NCBI GenBank assembly: GCA_903888515.1
Contig: CAISTY010000240.1
Coordinates: 1-64,000 of the forward strand
Direction: 5' to 3'
DNA length: 64,000 bases
Source: Akkermansiaceae bacterium
GTDB lineage: Bacteria > Verrucomicrobiota > Verrucomicrobiia > Verrucomicrobiales > Akkermansiaceae
The notes under the pieces were generated by a model. It did no database searches. It saw only the letters and a program-made list of their open reading frames with translations, and was not told the DNA's origin. Of the stretch, positions 56,718 to 64,000 are shown piece by piece (the first letter of the stretch is position 1; every line of letters begins with the position of its first letter). The position numbers and the translations under genes are program-made.

Positions 56718-59198
56718 TTGATTCCAATCAAAAGTCCGATGTCCATTCTCCTCTATCTGCTTCCTCTCGGGTTGATTTTCGACTTGGTCGGGTATTTGCC
56801 CCCGGCGGCACGTTTGTTTCTGTTATACGGTTTGCTGGCGCTGCCGCTGTGCCTCAAGCCGTCGAAGCAGGCGGGATGGCTGGCGTTGGGACTGGGGTTG
56901 GTCGTGGGGTTGCGTGCCGCCTTGCCGCTGCCGCTGGTGGCGGAGACGGCGTTGTTTCTGGGGATCCATCTGGCGATTTGGACGGTCATGGCACCGGTCC
57001 CGCGGGCGCTGCGGTTGGGGGTGGTGGCCTACGCGTTCATGCATTTGTTCCTGTTCGTTGCGCCGTTGGGCCATCCCGCTCTCGAAGCGATGACAGCGGC
57101 GGGCAACCGTGTTTCACAATGGATCGCCGACCAGCCATTCCATCTGGGTCCAACCTATCAGAATCTCGGCAGCTTCCTGTTGTTTCTGGTTCTATCAATC
57201 TTCAGTTGGGACGGATCGAGGGTGGCCCCGCTGCGCACCGCGAGTTTCGTGTTGGTCGCCATCCTGCTCAACGCGCTGGCCGCAGTGCTGCTGATCGACC
57301 GGGTGGATTTTGCCGCTGATTTCGCCTGGACGCTGAAGTTCCGGGATGCCTTCGGGTTCGCGGAGTTATGGAAGCGCATGCTGGGCATGGCGGTGCTTGT
57401 GTTCCCGGCATTTCTGTTTCTGGCTCATCTTGCCGCCTATCTGATTCTCCATTATACCAGCGCACCGCGATCTAACGACGACTCCGTCCCGCTGCCGGGT
57501 TGGGCCGCACTGCGGGATGAACTGGTGCCCGGCAAGCGCCAGGTCGCGGTGGCCGCAGTGGCGGCCTTGGCGGTGCTGGTGGTGGTTCCACCGACGACAT
57601 GGCGTGCTCCGGATGCCGGCGATTTCATCTTTGTGGATCGGGGGGTGGTGAGTTTCACCAAGCCCGATTACACGCGTTACGGCGAGTCGGCCGGCGGGAT
57701 GTTCGGGATGTTTCCCGAATACGTGCGTCTGTTTGGTTCCAAGGCGGAGGTGGTCAAGGATGTCCCGGCAACCCTTGTTCCAACGAAAACCCTGGTGCTC
57801 ACAAATCTCGACCAGGATTTCGGCGCGGACACGCGCCGGCGGATCTGGGACTTCGTGGCTGCGGGCGGCAAGTTATGGGTATTGGGAGACCACACGTTCA
57901 TCAAGGATGAAAAAACCACCGCCACCGGCGCATCCGTCCCCCCCCCCACCGGCGGACCTGTCAGGAAAGGGATCAATCATCTCAACGAGATGCTGGCCCC
58001 GACACATATCTCGTTCAACAACGATTCGGCGCAGTTTTTTCCACAGGGCTGGTTTCATTCCTATCGGTTTCTCCAGGGAACGCCGTTTGCCACGCTGCGG
58101 GATGATGCCGAGAACCGTCCGGGCATTTTGGTGGGAGCCTCCCTCGAACTGGGTGTTCCCGCGTATCCGTTGGTGTTAGGGCGCTTCGGATATTCCGACT
58201 GGGGTTTGGAAACGCCGGTGGGAGATCGCGGCTACCTTGGAGATTTCAAGTATCAGCCGAGCGAGCGTCTGGGCGACTTGGTGCTGGTGGCGGGTGAGTG
58301 TTACGGCAAGGGCCGGGTGCTGGTTTTCGGCGACACCTCCAGCTTCTTCAACAACAACCTGGCACGCTCCTTCGAACTGCTGCGTGCGTGCCTCGGGTGG
58401 TTGGGCGGATCCAACTGTTTTACTTTTTTCGCGTCCGCCGCGGGGCATTGGATGGCGGCCGCGCTGGTGCTGGGATTGGTGGGGTTGGCATTTTGGTGGC
58501 GGGCGTTTCCGCTGGGTGCGGCCGCCTTGTTAAGCGCCGGGTTGGTTTCCGCGTTGTCGCACGGCACGGGCGGACTGCCGCGTTATGACGAAAAGCTGGC
58601 CCGCAAGCATTTGGCGATGATCGATTTCTCGCACCAACCGAACGCATCGAAGCACTCGGCGATGGATAGCGGGCTATACGGGCTGTCCATCAACCTGCTG
58701 CGCCATGGCCAGATACCGATCATCGCCAATACGTGGGATCCGCACACCCTCGACGTGGCAAGATACATGGTGATGAACGCGCCGCGGCGACCTATTACTT
58801 CCGGCGAGCGGCGCGATCTGATGCGTTTCATGGAGCGTGGCGGAACCGTGATTCTGGGCTGCGGCTACTTGGATGCCGAAGGGTCCCGCGAGTTCCTCGA
58901 ACCGCTCGGCTGCCGGATCGGCAACGTGCCGCTCGGGCGCTTCTTTGATCGTCAGGCATTCGGGCAGACGGTCTCGTTCATGAGCGCTTGGCCGCTTGAA
59001 AAAGTCCCGGACAACGCCAAGGTGCTTTGCGCCTATGACGACTGGGCGCTGATCGTTTCGGTGCCGGTGGGCAAGGGCGAACTCGTGCTGATCGGCGACT
59101 CGGAATTTTTGCAGAACCGCAACGTGGAGGGACATAAAAACCACGATCCCGCCAACACCGCTTTCATCAAAAACCTCCTGGATTCCATCAACCGATGA
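56718..59198 (+). CDS. Large multi-TM protein with DUF4350/GATase-like domain
   Basis: N-terminal TM bundle; LVLTNLDQDFGADTRRRIWDFVAAGGKLWVLGDHTFI; ends 4 nt into the next gene's start. Confidence 0.65.
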   Translation: MIPIKSPMSILLYLLPLGLIFDLVGYLPPAARLFLLYGLLALPLCLKPSKQAGWLALGLGLVVGLRAALPLPLVAETALFLGIHLAIWTVMAPVPRALRLGVVAYAFMHLFLFVAPLGHPALEAMTAAGNRVSQWIADQPFHLGPTYQNLGSFLLFLVLSIFSWDGSRVAPLRTASFVLVAILLNALAAVLLIDRVDFAADFAWTLKFRDAFGFAELWKRMLGMAVLVFPAFLFLAHLAAYLILHYTSAPRSNDDSVPLPGWAALRDELVPGKRQVAVAAVAALAVLVVVPPTTWRAPDAGDFIFVDRGVVSFTKPDYTRYGESAGGMFGMFPEYVRLFGSKAEVVKDVPATLVPTKTLVLTNLDQDFGADTRRRIWDFVAAGGKLWVLGDHTFIKDEKTTATGASVPPPTGGPVRKGINHLNEMLAPTHISFNNDSAQFFPQGWFHSYRFLQGTPFATLRDDAENRPGILVGASLELGVPAYPLVLGRFGYSDWGLETPVGDRGYLGDFKYQPSERLGDLVLVAGECYGKGRVLVFGDTSSFFNNNLARSFELLRACLGWLGGSNCFTFFASAAGHWMAAALVLGLVGLAFWWRAFPLGAAALLSAGLVSALSHGTGGLPRYDEKLARKHLAMIDFSHQPNASKHSAMDSGLYGLSINLLRHGQIPIIANTWDPHTLDVARYMVMNAPRRPITSGERRDLMRFMERGGTVILGCGYLDAEGSREFLEPLGCRIGNVPLGRFFDRQAFGQTVSFMSAWPLEKVPDNAKVLCAYDDWALIVSVPVGKGELVLIGDSEFLQNRNVEGHKNHDPANTAFIKNLLDSINR

Positions 59199-61627
59199 TT
59201 TTTCTATCCATTCTAGCCAAGACCCTCGCGCTGGCACTGGGGCATCTCTACCCGTGGCTGGAGGCGAGTTGCGGGGTGCCGCGCTTTCTAACGGATTGGT
59301 TCTGTTGTGGCGGACATCTCCACCCATGGCTCGCAGGGGCGTGCTGGGTGGGTGGCGCGGTGTTGGACGTGCGGATCACCAGGAAGGCCATGGACGATGC
59401 TTCATTCACCAAGGTGCTGCGCAACGTGATTGTGCTCAATCTCGCGGCTTTGGTGATCGGTTGGGCGGCGCTCAACGCGTGTGATTACGCGGCGATGCGT
59501 TGGAAGGATGGCATCCCGGTTCTCGCCAGTCTCGTGGGAGGATTGCTCAGCCTCACCGGGCTTTCGGTGGGTGCCCATGGCGGGATGGTCCATCTAACAA
59601 CAATGGCCGGTCCGCTGGAATACGCGACGTCGATCGACCACTTGGCATTGAAAGTGCCTTGTTTGTTTTTCGTTCTGAGCGGGGTTTGGCTGTTGTGGGC
59701 GGAAACGACTCTTCAAAGCGTGCTGCGCAAGGCCGGGATCATCGCGGGCATTCTGCTGGCCGTCACGGTCGTTTGTGCGGGATGCAAGGTGCTGCTTTTC
59801 CTGGGCTTGTTTGATTTCGTCGGTTACGAGAGCGAGGAACTGCCGTTCCGTCCGTTCATGGGTGAAGCGGCCGGGGCATGGCTGTATCTGCCATTCCTGT
59901 TAGGTGCCGGTGCGTTGATCGGACGCATGCTGGTGCCGCCCGCCGTGCCGGAGGCGCCGTCATCCGGCATGCCGCGCGTCCTGCGCTGGAGTGCGGTGCC
60001 ACTCATGCTGGTGTTAGCCGGCATCGTTTGCTGGGAACCACTGGGAAAACCCAAACCCAAGACCGGCAAGTGCGTCATCAGCAGCTATCACGCCCAATGG
60101 TCGCGCTGCGACCGGCCCTACGACCGCGAATGGTATGGCGCGGATTCGGGATATAACTATGCGGTCCTGAAACGGTTTTTCGGGGAGTTTTATCCGGTAG
60201 TCGAGGCGGGTGGAGGGCCCTTGATCGCCAAGGATCTGGAAGGTGCCAGCACGCTGGTGATATATGATCCCGACCGACGCTTCAACGAGGAGGAGATCAT
60301 GCTGGTCCGCGAGTTCGTCCGCAGCGGTGGCGGACTTTTCCTGATAGGCGACCACACCAATGTGTTCGGCGGCACCTCGCACATGAACGAGCTGTGCAGT
60401 CCGTTCGGTTTCCAGTTCCGCGACGACGTGCTGTTCGATCTTGACGAGGATTTCCACCAGATGATGTACCCGCCACAGGAGCCATCACGATTCTGGCACG
60501 GCTTGTCATTGTTCAAACTGCGGGGTCCCGCCTCGATCCGCCCGACGTCCTTCTGGACGCGCAGCATCTATCAGACATACCATTCGAAAGGGGTGCGGGC
60601 GATCTACTCGGTGAACAATTTCTATCCGCCGCCGCACGACAATCCCAAGATGAAGACGGGCACGTTTTGCGTGTCGGCCGCTTCGCGTCATGGCTGCGGC
60701 CGGGTGGTGGCGTGGGCCGATAGCACGATTTTCTCCAATTTCGAGATCTTCTATCCGGGGAAATACGAATATTTGCTCAACACCATGGAATGGCTCAACC
60801 ACAAGGATGATTCGTTTGGCGGAATCGTAAGGCGGATTACGCCTATCCTCGCGCTGGCAGGACTCGCGCTCTTCCTCGCACGACGGCGCGAACCGCGGGT
60901 GTGGTTGACCACGGCCGTGCTGGCGGTGGCGTGCCTGGGCGCGGCACGCATCACGAGCTTGTGGGTAGAGCGACAACAGGCGGCGTTTCCCGCACCGGTC
61001 CGCAGCGCGCAACTGGGACAACCGGCGCAGCCGGTCGAATGGGTATTTTTTGGTGCTCACGCCAAGGATCCCGGGCACAACGTGTGTGGATTCGTTAGTA
61101 ATGAGCCTTATGACCAGCGCTACGAGGTGTTCATCCAGTGGGTCATGCGCAGCGGGCCGTATCCCGGGTTCTACTTGCTGGATAAATGGGCTGACAACGG
61201 GTTATACAAACACCTGCATGAGTCGGATGCGACCACCACCGCGCTGGCCTTGATCGTGCGCAAGCCGGACGACCTCGCGCAATTGGATGCATTGGGGAAG
61301 GTTTCCAAGCGGGCGAAGGATCCGCTGTTGCTCATGTTTTCCAAGACGATTTCCGCAGCGGATGCGGTGGATGGCATCAAACGTGCCGGGCTGGTGAAGG
61401 ATGCCGGGGCATTGGCACGGGTCGCGGAGGCATGGCCGGCCAATGAGGTGGTCATCAGCGACGGCGAGCGACGCTTGTTAGTGGTTGCTGGTGCCGAGCG
61501 CTTCAGCGACCAGGCGATGGGGATATCCGAAAAGGTGGTGCCCGATGCCGGGCAACGGGCGTTATTCAATCAGGCTTTCGGGGTGATCGACCGCTTGTTC
61601 GGGCGAGGTCCATTGGGAGAAAAATGA
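59195..61627 (+). CDS. Second large multi-TM protein with DUF4350/GATase-like domain
   Basis: LVIYDPDRRFNEEEIMLVREFVRSGGGLFLIGDHTNVFGG; translationally coupled to the preceding gene. Confidence 0.65.
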   Translation: MIFLSILAKTLALALGHLYPWLEASCGVPRFLTDWFCCGGHLHPWLAGACWVGGAVLDVRITRKAMDDASFTKVLRNVIVLNLAALVIGWAALNACDYAAMRWKDGIPVLASLVGGLLSLTGLSVGAHGGMVHLTTMAGPLEYATSIDHLALKVPCLFFVLSGVWLLWAETTLQSVLRKAGIIAGILLAVTVVCAGCKVLLFLGLFDFVGYESEELPFRPFMGEAAGAWLYLPFLLGAGALIGRMLVPPAVPEAPSSGMPRVLRWSAVPLMLVLAGIVCWEPLGKPKPKTGKCVISSYHAQWSRCDRPYDREWYGADSGYNYAVLKRFFGEFYPVVEAGGGPLIAKDLEGASTLVIYDPDRRFNEEEIMLVREFVRSGGGLFLIGDHTNVFGGTSHMNELCSPFGFQFRDDVLFDLDEDFHQMMYPPQEPSRFWHGLSLFKLRGPASIRPTSFWTRSIYQTYHSKGVRAIYSVNNFYPPPHDNPKMKTGTFCVSAASRHGCGRVVAWADSTIFSNFEIFYPGKYEYLLNTMEWLNHKDDSFGGIVRRITPILALAGLALFLARRREPRVWLTTAVLAVACLGAARITSLWVERQQAAFPAPVRSAQLGQPAQPVEWVFFGAHAKDPGHNVCGFVSNEPYDQRYEVFIQWVMRSGPYPGFYLLDKWADNGLYKHLHESDATTTALALIVRKPDDLAQLDALGKVSKRAKDPLLLMFSKTISAADAVDGIKRAGLVKDAGALARVAEAWPANEVVISDGERRLLVVAGAERFSDQAMGISEKVVPDAGQRALFNQAFGVIDRLFGRGPLGEK

Positions 61628-61665
61628 GTTGCATTGGAGAACCAACCACGTAGTTTATACAGACC

Positions 61666-62451
61666 ATGTCAAATCCGATCAAAGGAACGCAGGTTGTCGT
61701 TGCCATGATGGCATGGTGGGTGCCGGTGGCCGTGGCAGGGGTGGCGGTTGTGGCGGTGATCAGCTACATCCGCTCCCAGGAAACACATGCCGCAAGTGGC
61801 TCACCGCTTTACGGCAAGGCGGTGAAGGAGGCTATCGAAGGACTCAAGAATCCCGGCGCGAAGGCAGTCGTCGCGAGGCCGCCATTGGCGGCGGGTCTCT
61901 CGCCGGACGAACACTATTGGTGCGAACAATGTAAAGCCTATCACAAACGCCAACCCGGCCAAGCGCCACCGGCAGCCGGTGCAACTCCACCGCCGGTCGC
62001 AGGAGGAATTCCGGATCCGCTGGCAGTCCCGCCAGCCGCCCAGCCGGGCGGCCAAGCGGCTGCGGTGATTCCGCCGCTCCCGGCAGGTCTCGACCCGGCA
62101 GAACACTATTGGTGCCCGAACTGCAAAACCTATCACAAGCGCGAATCGGCACAGCCGAAACCAGAGGCATGGCGTGGAGTGCCTTACAAGCTGAATTTGC
62201 CGCCCGCCATTCCCGCAACTGTTCCAGCCATTCCTTCTGCTCCCAGCACCCCGGCCACACCTGCGGCTCCGGTCACTCCGGCAGTTCCCGGAGCACCTAT
62301 TGCGCCCGCTACTCCTGTGATACCCCCCACACCTGTGATACCCTCCCCACCTGCTCCACCAGTCAAACCCGAAACACCCGTTGCTCCGGGGACAAATCCT
62401 CCGGCGACTCCGCCACTTGTGCCGCCGGCGTCCGGAACCAGCGGGAAATAA
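61666..62451 (+). CDS. Membrane-anchored Pro/Ala-rich protein with duplicated EHYWCxxCKxYHKR motif
   Basis: One N-terminal TM; LPDEHYWCEQCKAYHKR-type and LDPAEHYWCPNCKTYHKR copies; Pro-rich tail. Confidence 0.75.
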   Translation: MSNPIKGTQVVVAMMAWWVPVAVAGVAVVAVISYIRSQETHAASGSPLYGKAVKEAIEGLKNPGAKAVVARPPLAAGLSPDEHYWCEQCKAYHKRQPGQAPPAAGATPPPVAGGIPDPLAVPPAAQPGGQAAAVIPPLPAGLDPAEHYWCPNCKTYHKRESAQPKPEAWRGVPYKLNLPPAIPATVPAIPSAPSTPATPAAPVTPAVPGAPIAPATPVIPPTPVIPSPPAPPVKPETPVAPGTNPPATPPLVPPASGTSGK

Positions 62452-62535
62452 CGCGGGATGTCATACCCACTAACCGAACGCGTGAGCGACGGTGAAAAGC
62501 GAGTAGTAGTAATGCCACCGCTATCAGCCTGAAAA

Positions 62536-63102
62536 ATGATGGTCCCGCCCCGCCCAACCCAACTCGCCCACAGAATTCTCAGAGAGGCGATTCTCAATGG
62601 CGATACCGTCATCGACGCCACCGCCGGTCATGGACACGACACGGTTTTCCTCGCGGAATGCGTGGGAGCAAGCGGTCGGGTACTGGCCTTCGACGTCCAG
62701 GAAATCGCCATCCAGTCCGCCCGCACGAAGGTGGAAATGGCGGGTCTGACATGCAGAGTGGAGTTTCATCAAACCAGCCACGCGCGGATGGCGGAACACG
62801 CGCAGGCAGGCGCGGTATCGGCGGTGATGTTCAATCTCGGTTATCTGCCGCGCGAGAATCACGCTCTGACCACGATGACCTCTGAAACCCTGAAGGCACT
62901 GGCGGCCGCAACGGATTTGCTGAAAGCGGGAGGCCTTCTATCAGTGATCTGTTATCCAGGGCATCCGTCCGGAGTGGCTGAAACGGCCGCAGTGGAATCA
63001 TGGCTGGATGCGCAAACCGCCCGCGGGTGGCGAATCGCGAAATACGGAATGCTCGGAACACGCATGCCCTCTCCCTCCCTGTTTGTTGCCAGAAAAACCT
63101 GA
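62536..63102 (+). CDS. Class I SAM-dependent rRNA methyltransferase, YtqB-like
   Basis: NGDTVIDATAGHGHDTVFLAECVGASGRVLAFDVQEIAIQSA; MFNLGYLP. Confidence 0.88.
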   Translation: MMVPPRPTQLAHRILREAILNGDTVIDATAGHGHDTVFLAECVGASGRVLAFDVQEIAIQSARTKVEMAGLTCRVEFHQTSHARMAEHAQAGAVSAVMFNLGYLPRENHALTTMTSETLKALAAATDLLKAGGLLSVICYPGHPSGVAETAAVESWLDAQTARGWRIAKYGMLGTRMPSPSLFVARKT

Positions 63103-63136
63103 GGAATCCCGGCCAACCCGATGGGTCGGAAGAGAT

Positions 63137-63178
63137 TGAGGATTGAGGATTGAGGATTGAGGATTGAGGATTGAGGAT
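63137..63178. repeat. Heptamer array (TGAGGAT)6
   Basis: Same unit as the 51.8-kb array. Confidence 0.95.
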
Positions 63179-63197
63179 TGAAGAGGAAAGAGAAGAA

Positions 63198-63243
63198 CGG
63201 AGCTCAGGCATTCCTGGGAGCTCAGGCATTCCTGCCTGAGTCT
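63198..63243. repeat. CAGGCATTCCTG hairpin repeat
   Basis: gagctcaggcattcctgggagctcaggcattcctgcctgagtc. Confidence 0.7.
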
Positions 63244-63270
63244 TTCTTCATAAGAGGAAGAGAAGATTTT

Positions 63271-63304
63271 TCAACCGCGAAGGACGCGAAGGACGCGAAG
63301 GAAG
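63271..63304. repeat. Solo CGCGAAGGA tandem repeat
   Basis: caaccgcgaaggacgcgaaggacgcgaaggaag; related to the repeats flanking the GxxExxY gene. Confidence 0.75.
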
Positions 63305-63870
63305 AGTTTTTTGTTGGAAGAGGAAGAGAATTTGAACAGGAGGGAACGGAGGGTGCCAAATGGAGGGATTTTCAAGCAGATCTTTGACGATTTATTTGCT
63401 TTGATTTTTGAATTGATTGAATTGAAAAGAGCGCTGGGACCCCATCCTCCGTTCCCTCTGTTTGCTCCTGTTACTGATCCGGAATGTGGTGCTAGAAACC
63501 CATTTGAACGGTCGCACTCTCAGGTAGGCCGACCAAGGACGGTAGTTTGCACGGACGGATGCAACAGGAAAACATCTCGCATCTGGGGCCGCTCACAATC
63601 GATCCAGCGGACTCCTCACCCCCATTCCTTCCAAAATCGCGTGCAGGTCTCGCGCCCCAGGCGCAGTCCGTGGGCGCTGGTAAACTTCTCCAGCCAACCC
63701 AGCAACATCGCAAATGCGGGTGCTTCCCGCTGCCGCACATCGCTCGAAGCCTCTAGAATCTTGAAAGCGCGATTATCGTGTGGTTAGGTCAGGTTTGCTA
63801 TCTGGTCTCTGGTCTCTGGTCTCTGGGGTCTGAGGCGAAGCCTCGCTAGATCCTTCGACTATGCTCCGTC

Positions 63871-64000
63871 TTATCGATGAGGGATCTGCTGACGAGCGTG
63901 GTTCTCGAGTGCCTGCTTCCACGCTTGCTGATCCATTCGCAAAATGAATGCGAACAAGGCATGACGCACCAACCGGCCATGAGCTTTTCAAATTCATTTC
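63871..64000 (-). CDS. Possible C-terminus of a gene running off the window
   Basis: Open minus frame ending ...RLVRHALFAFILRMDQQAWKQALENHARQQIPHR*. Confidence 0.3.

Noticed and set aside
63550-63770. Possible recombinase or transposase fragment (minus strand EASSDVRQREAPAFAMLLGWLEKFTSAHGLRLGRETCTRFWKEWG)
   Set aside because: Looks protein-like but short, with no start, catalytic motif or confident family.
1-64000. tRNA or rRNA genes
   Set aside because: No T-arm/anticodon or rRNA signature noticed by eye; tRNAscan or Infernal would be needed to be certain.

Overview
The window is a high-GC bacterial chromosome segment. Its protein families and intergenic repeat style suggest Verrucomicrobiota; this is inference, as no rRNA is present. 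From left to right it holds: (1) a GxxExxY (PDDEXK_3-like) gene bracketed by CGCGAA-type inverted repeats at 0-0.9 kb; (2) an exopolysaccharide/exosortase locus at 1-22 kb with GT2/GT4 glycosyltransferases, a methyltransferase, an SGNH hydrolase, a two-component system, asparagine synthetase, UbiA-type prenyltransferase, a VanZ-containing membrane protein, a polyprenyl-phosphate sugar transferase, O-antigen ligase, an EpsI-like protein and exosortase; (3) housekeeping genes at 22-28.7 kb (prs, rplY, pth, rpsF, ssb, lnt, amidase); (4) a cluster of decayed ECF sigma/repeat-domain genes with a PIN toxin-antitoxin module at 28.8-33.5 kb; (5) folP, acylphosphatase and PpiC; (6) a carboxy(nor)spermidine polyamine cluster at 36.7-40.5 kb; (7) a glycan-degradation locus at 40.8-48.8 kb; (8) cysS and a GH5-like gene; (9) a lower-GC accessory island of small hypothetical genes at 51.5-53.9 kb next to a 22-unit heptamer array; (10) DUF5069, MBL and hydroxyisobutyrate-dehydrogenase genes; (11) two large DUF4350-like membrane proteins followed by a protein with a duplicated EHYWCxxCKxYHKR motif. 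The best candidates for undescribed biology are the sigma-factor cluster with an 11-bp duplication frameshift, the repeat-bracketed GxxExxY unit, the small-ORF island, the EHYWCxxCKxYHKR operon, and the many families of short intergenic palindromes and tandem repeats. No tRNA, rRNA or CRISPR array was recognised.
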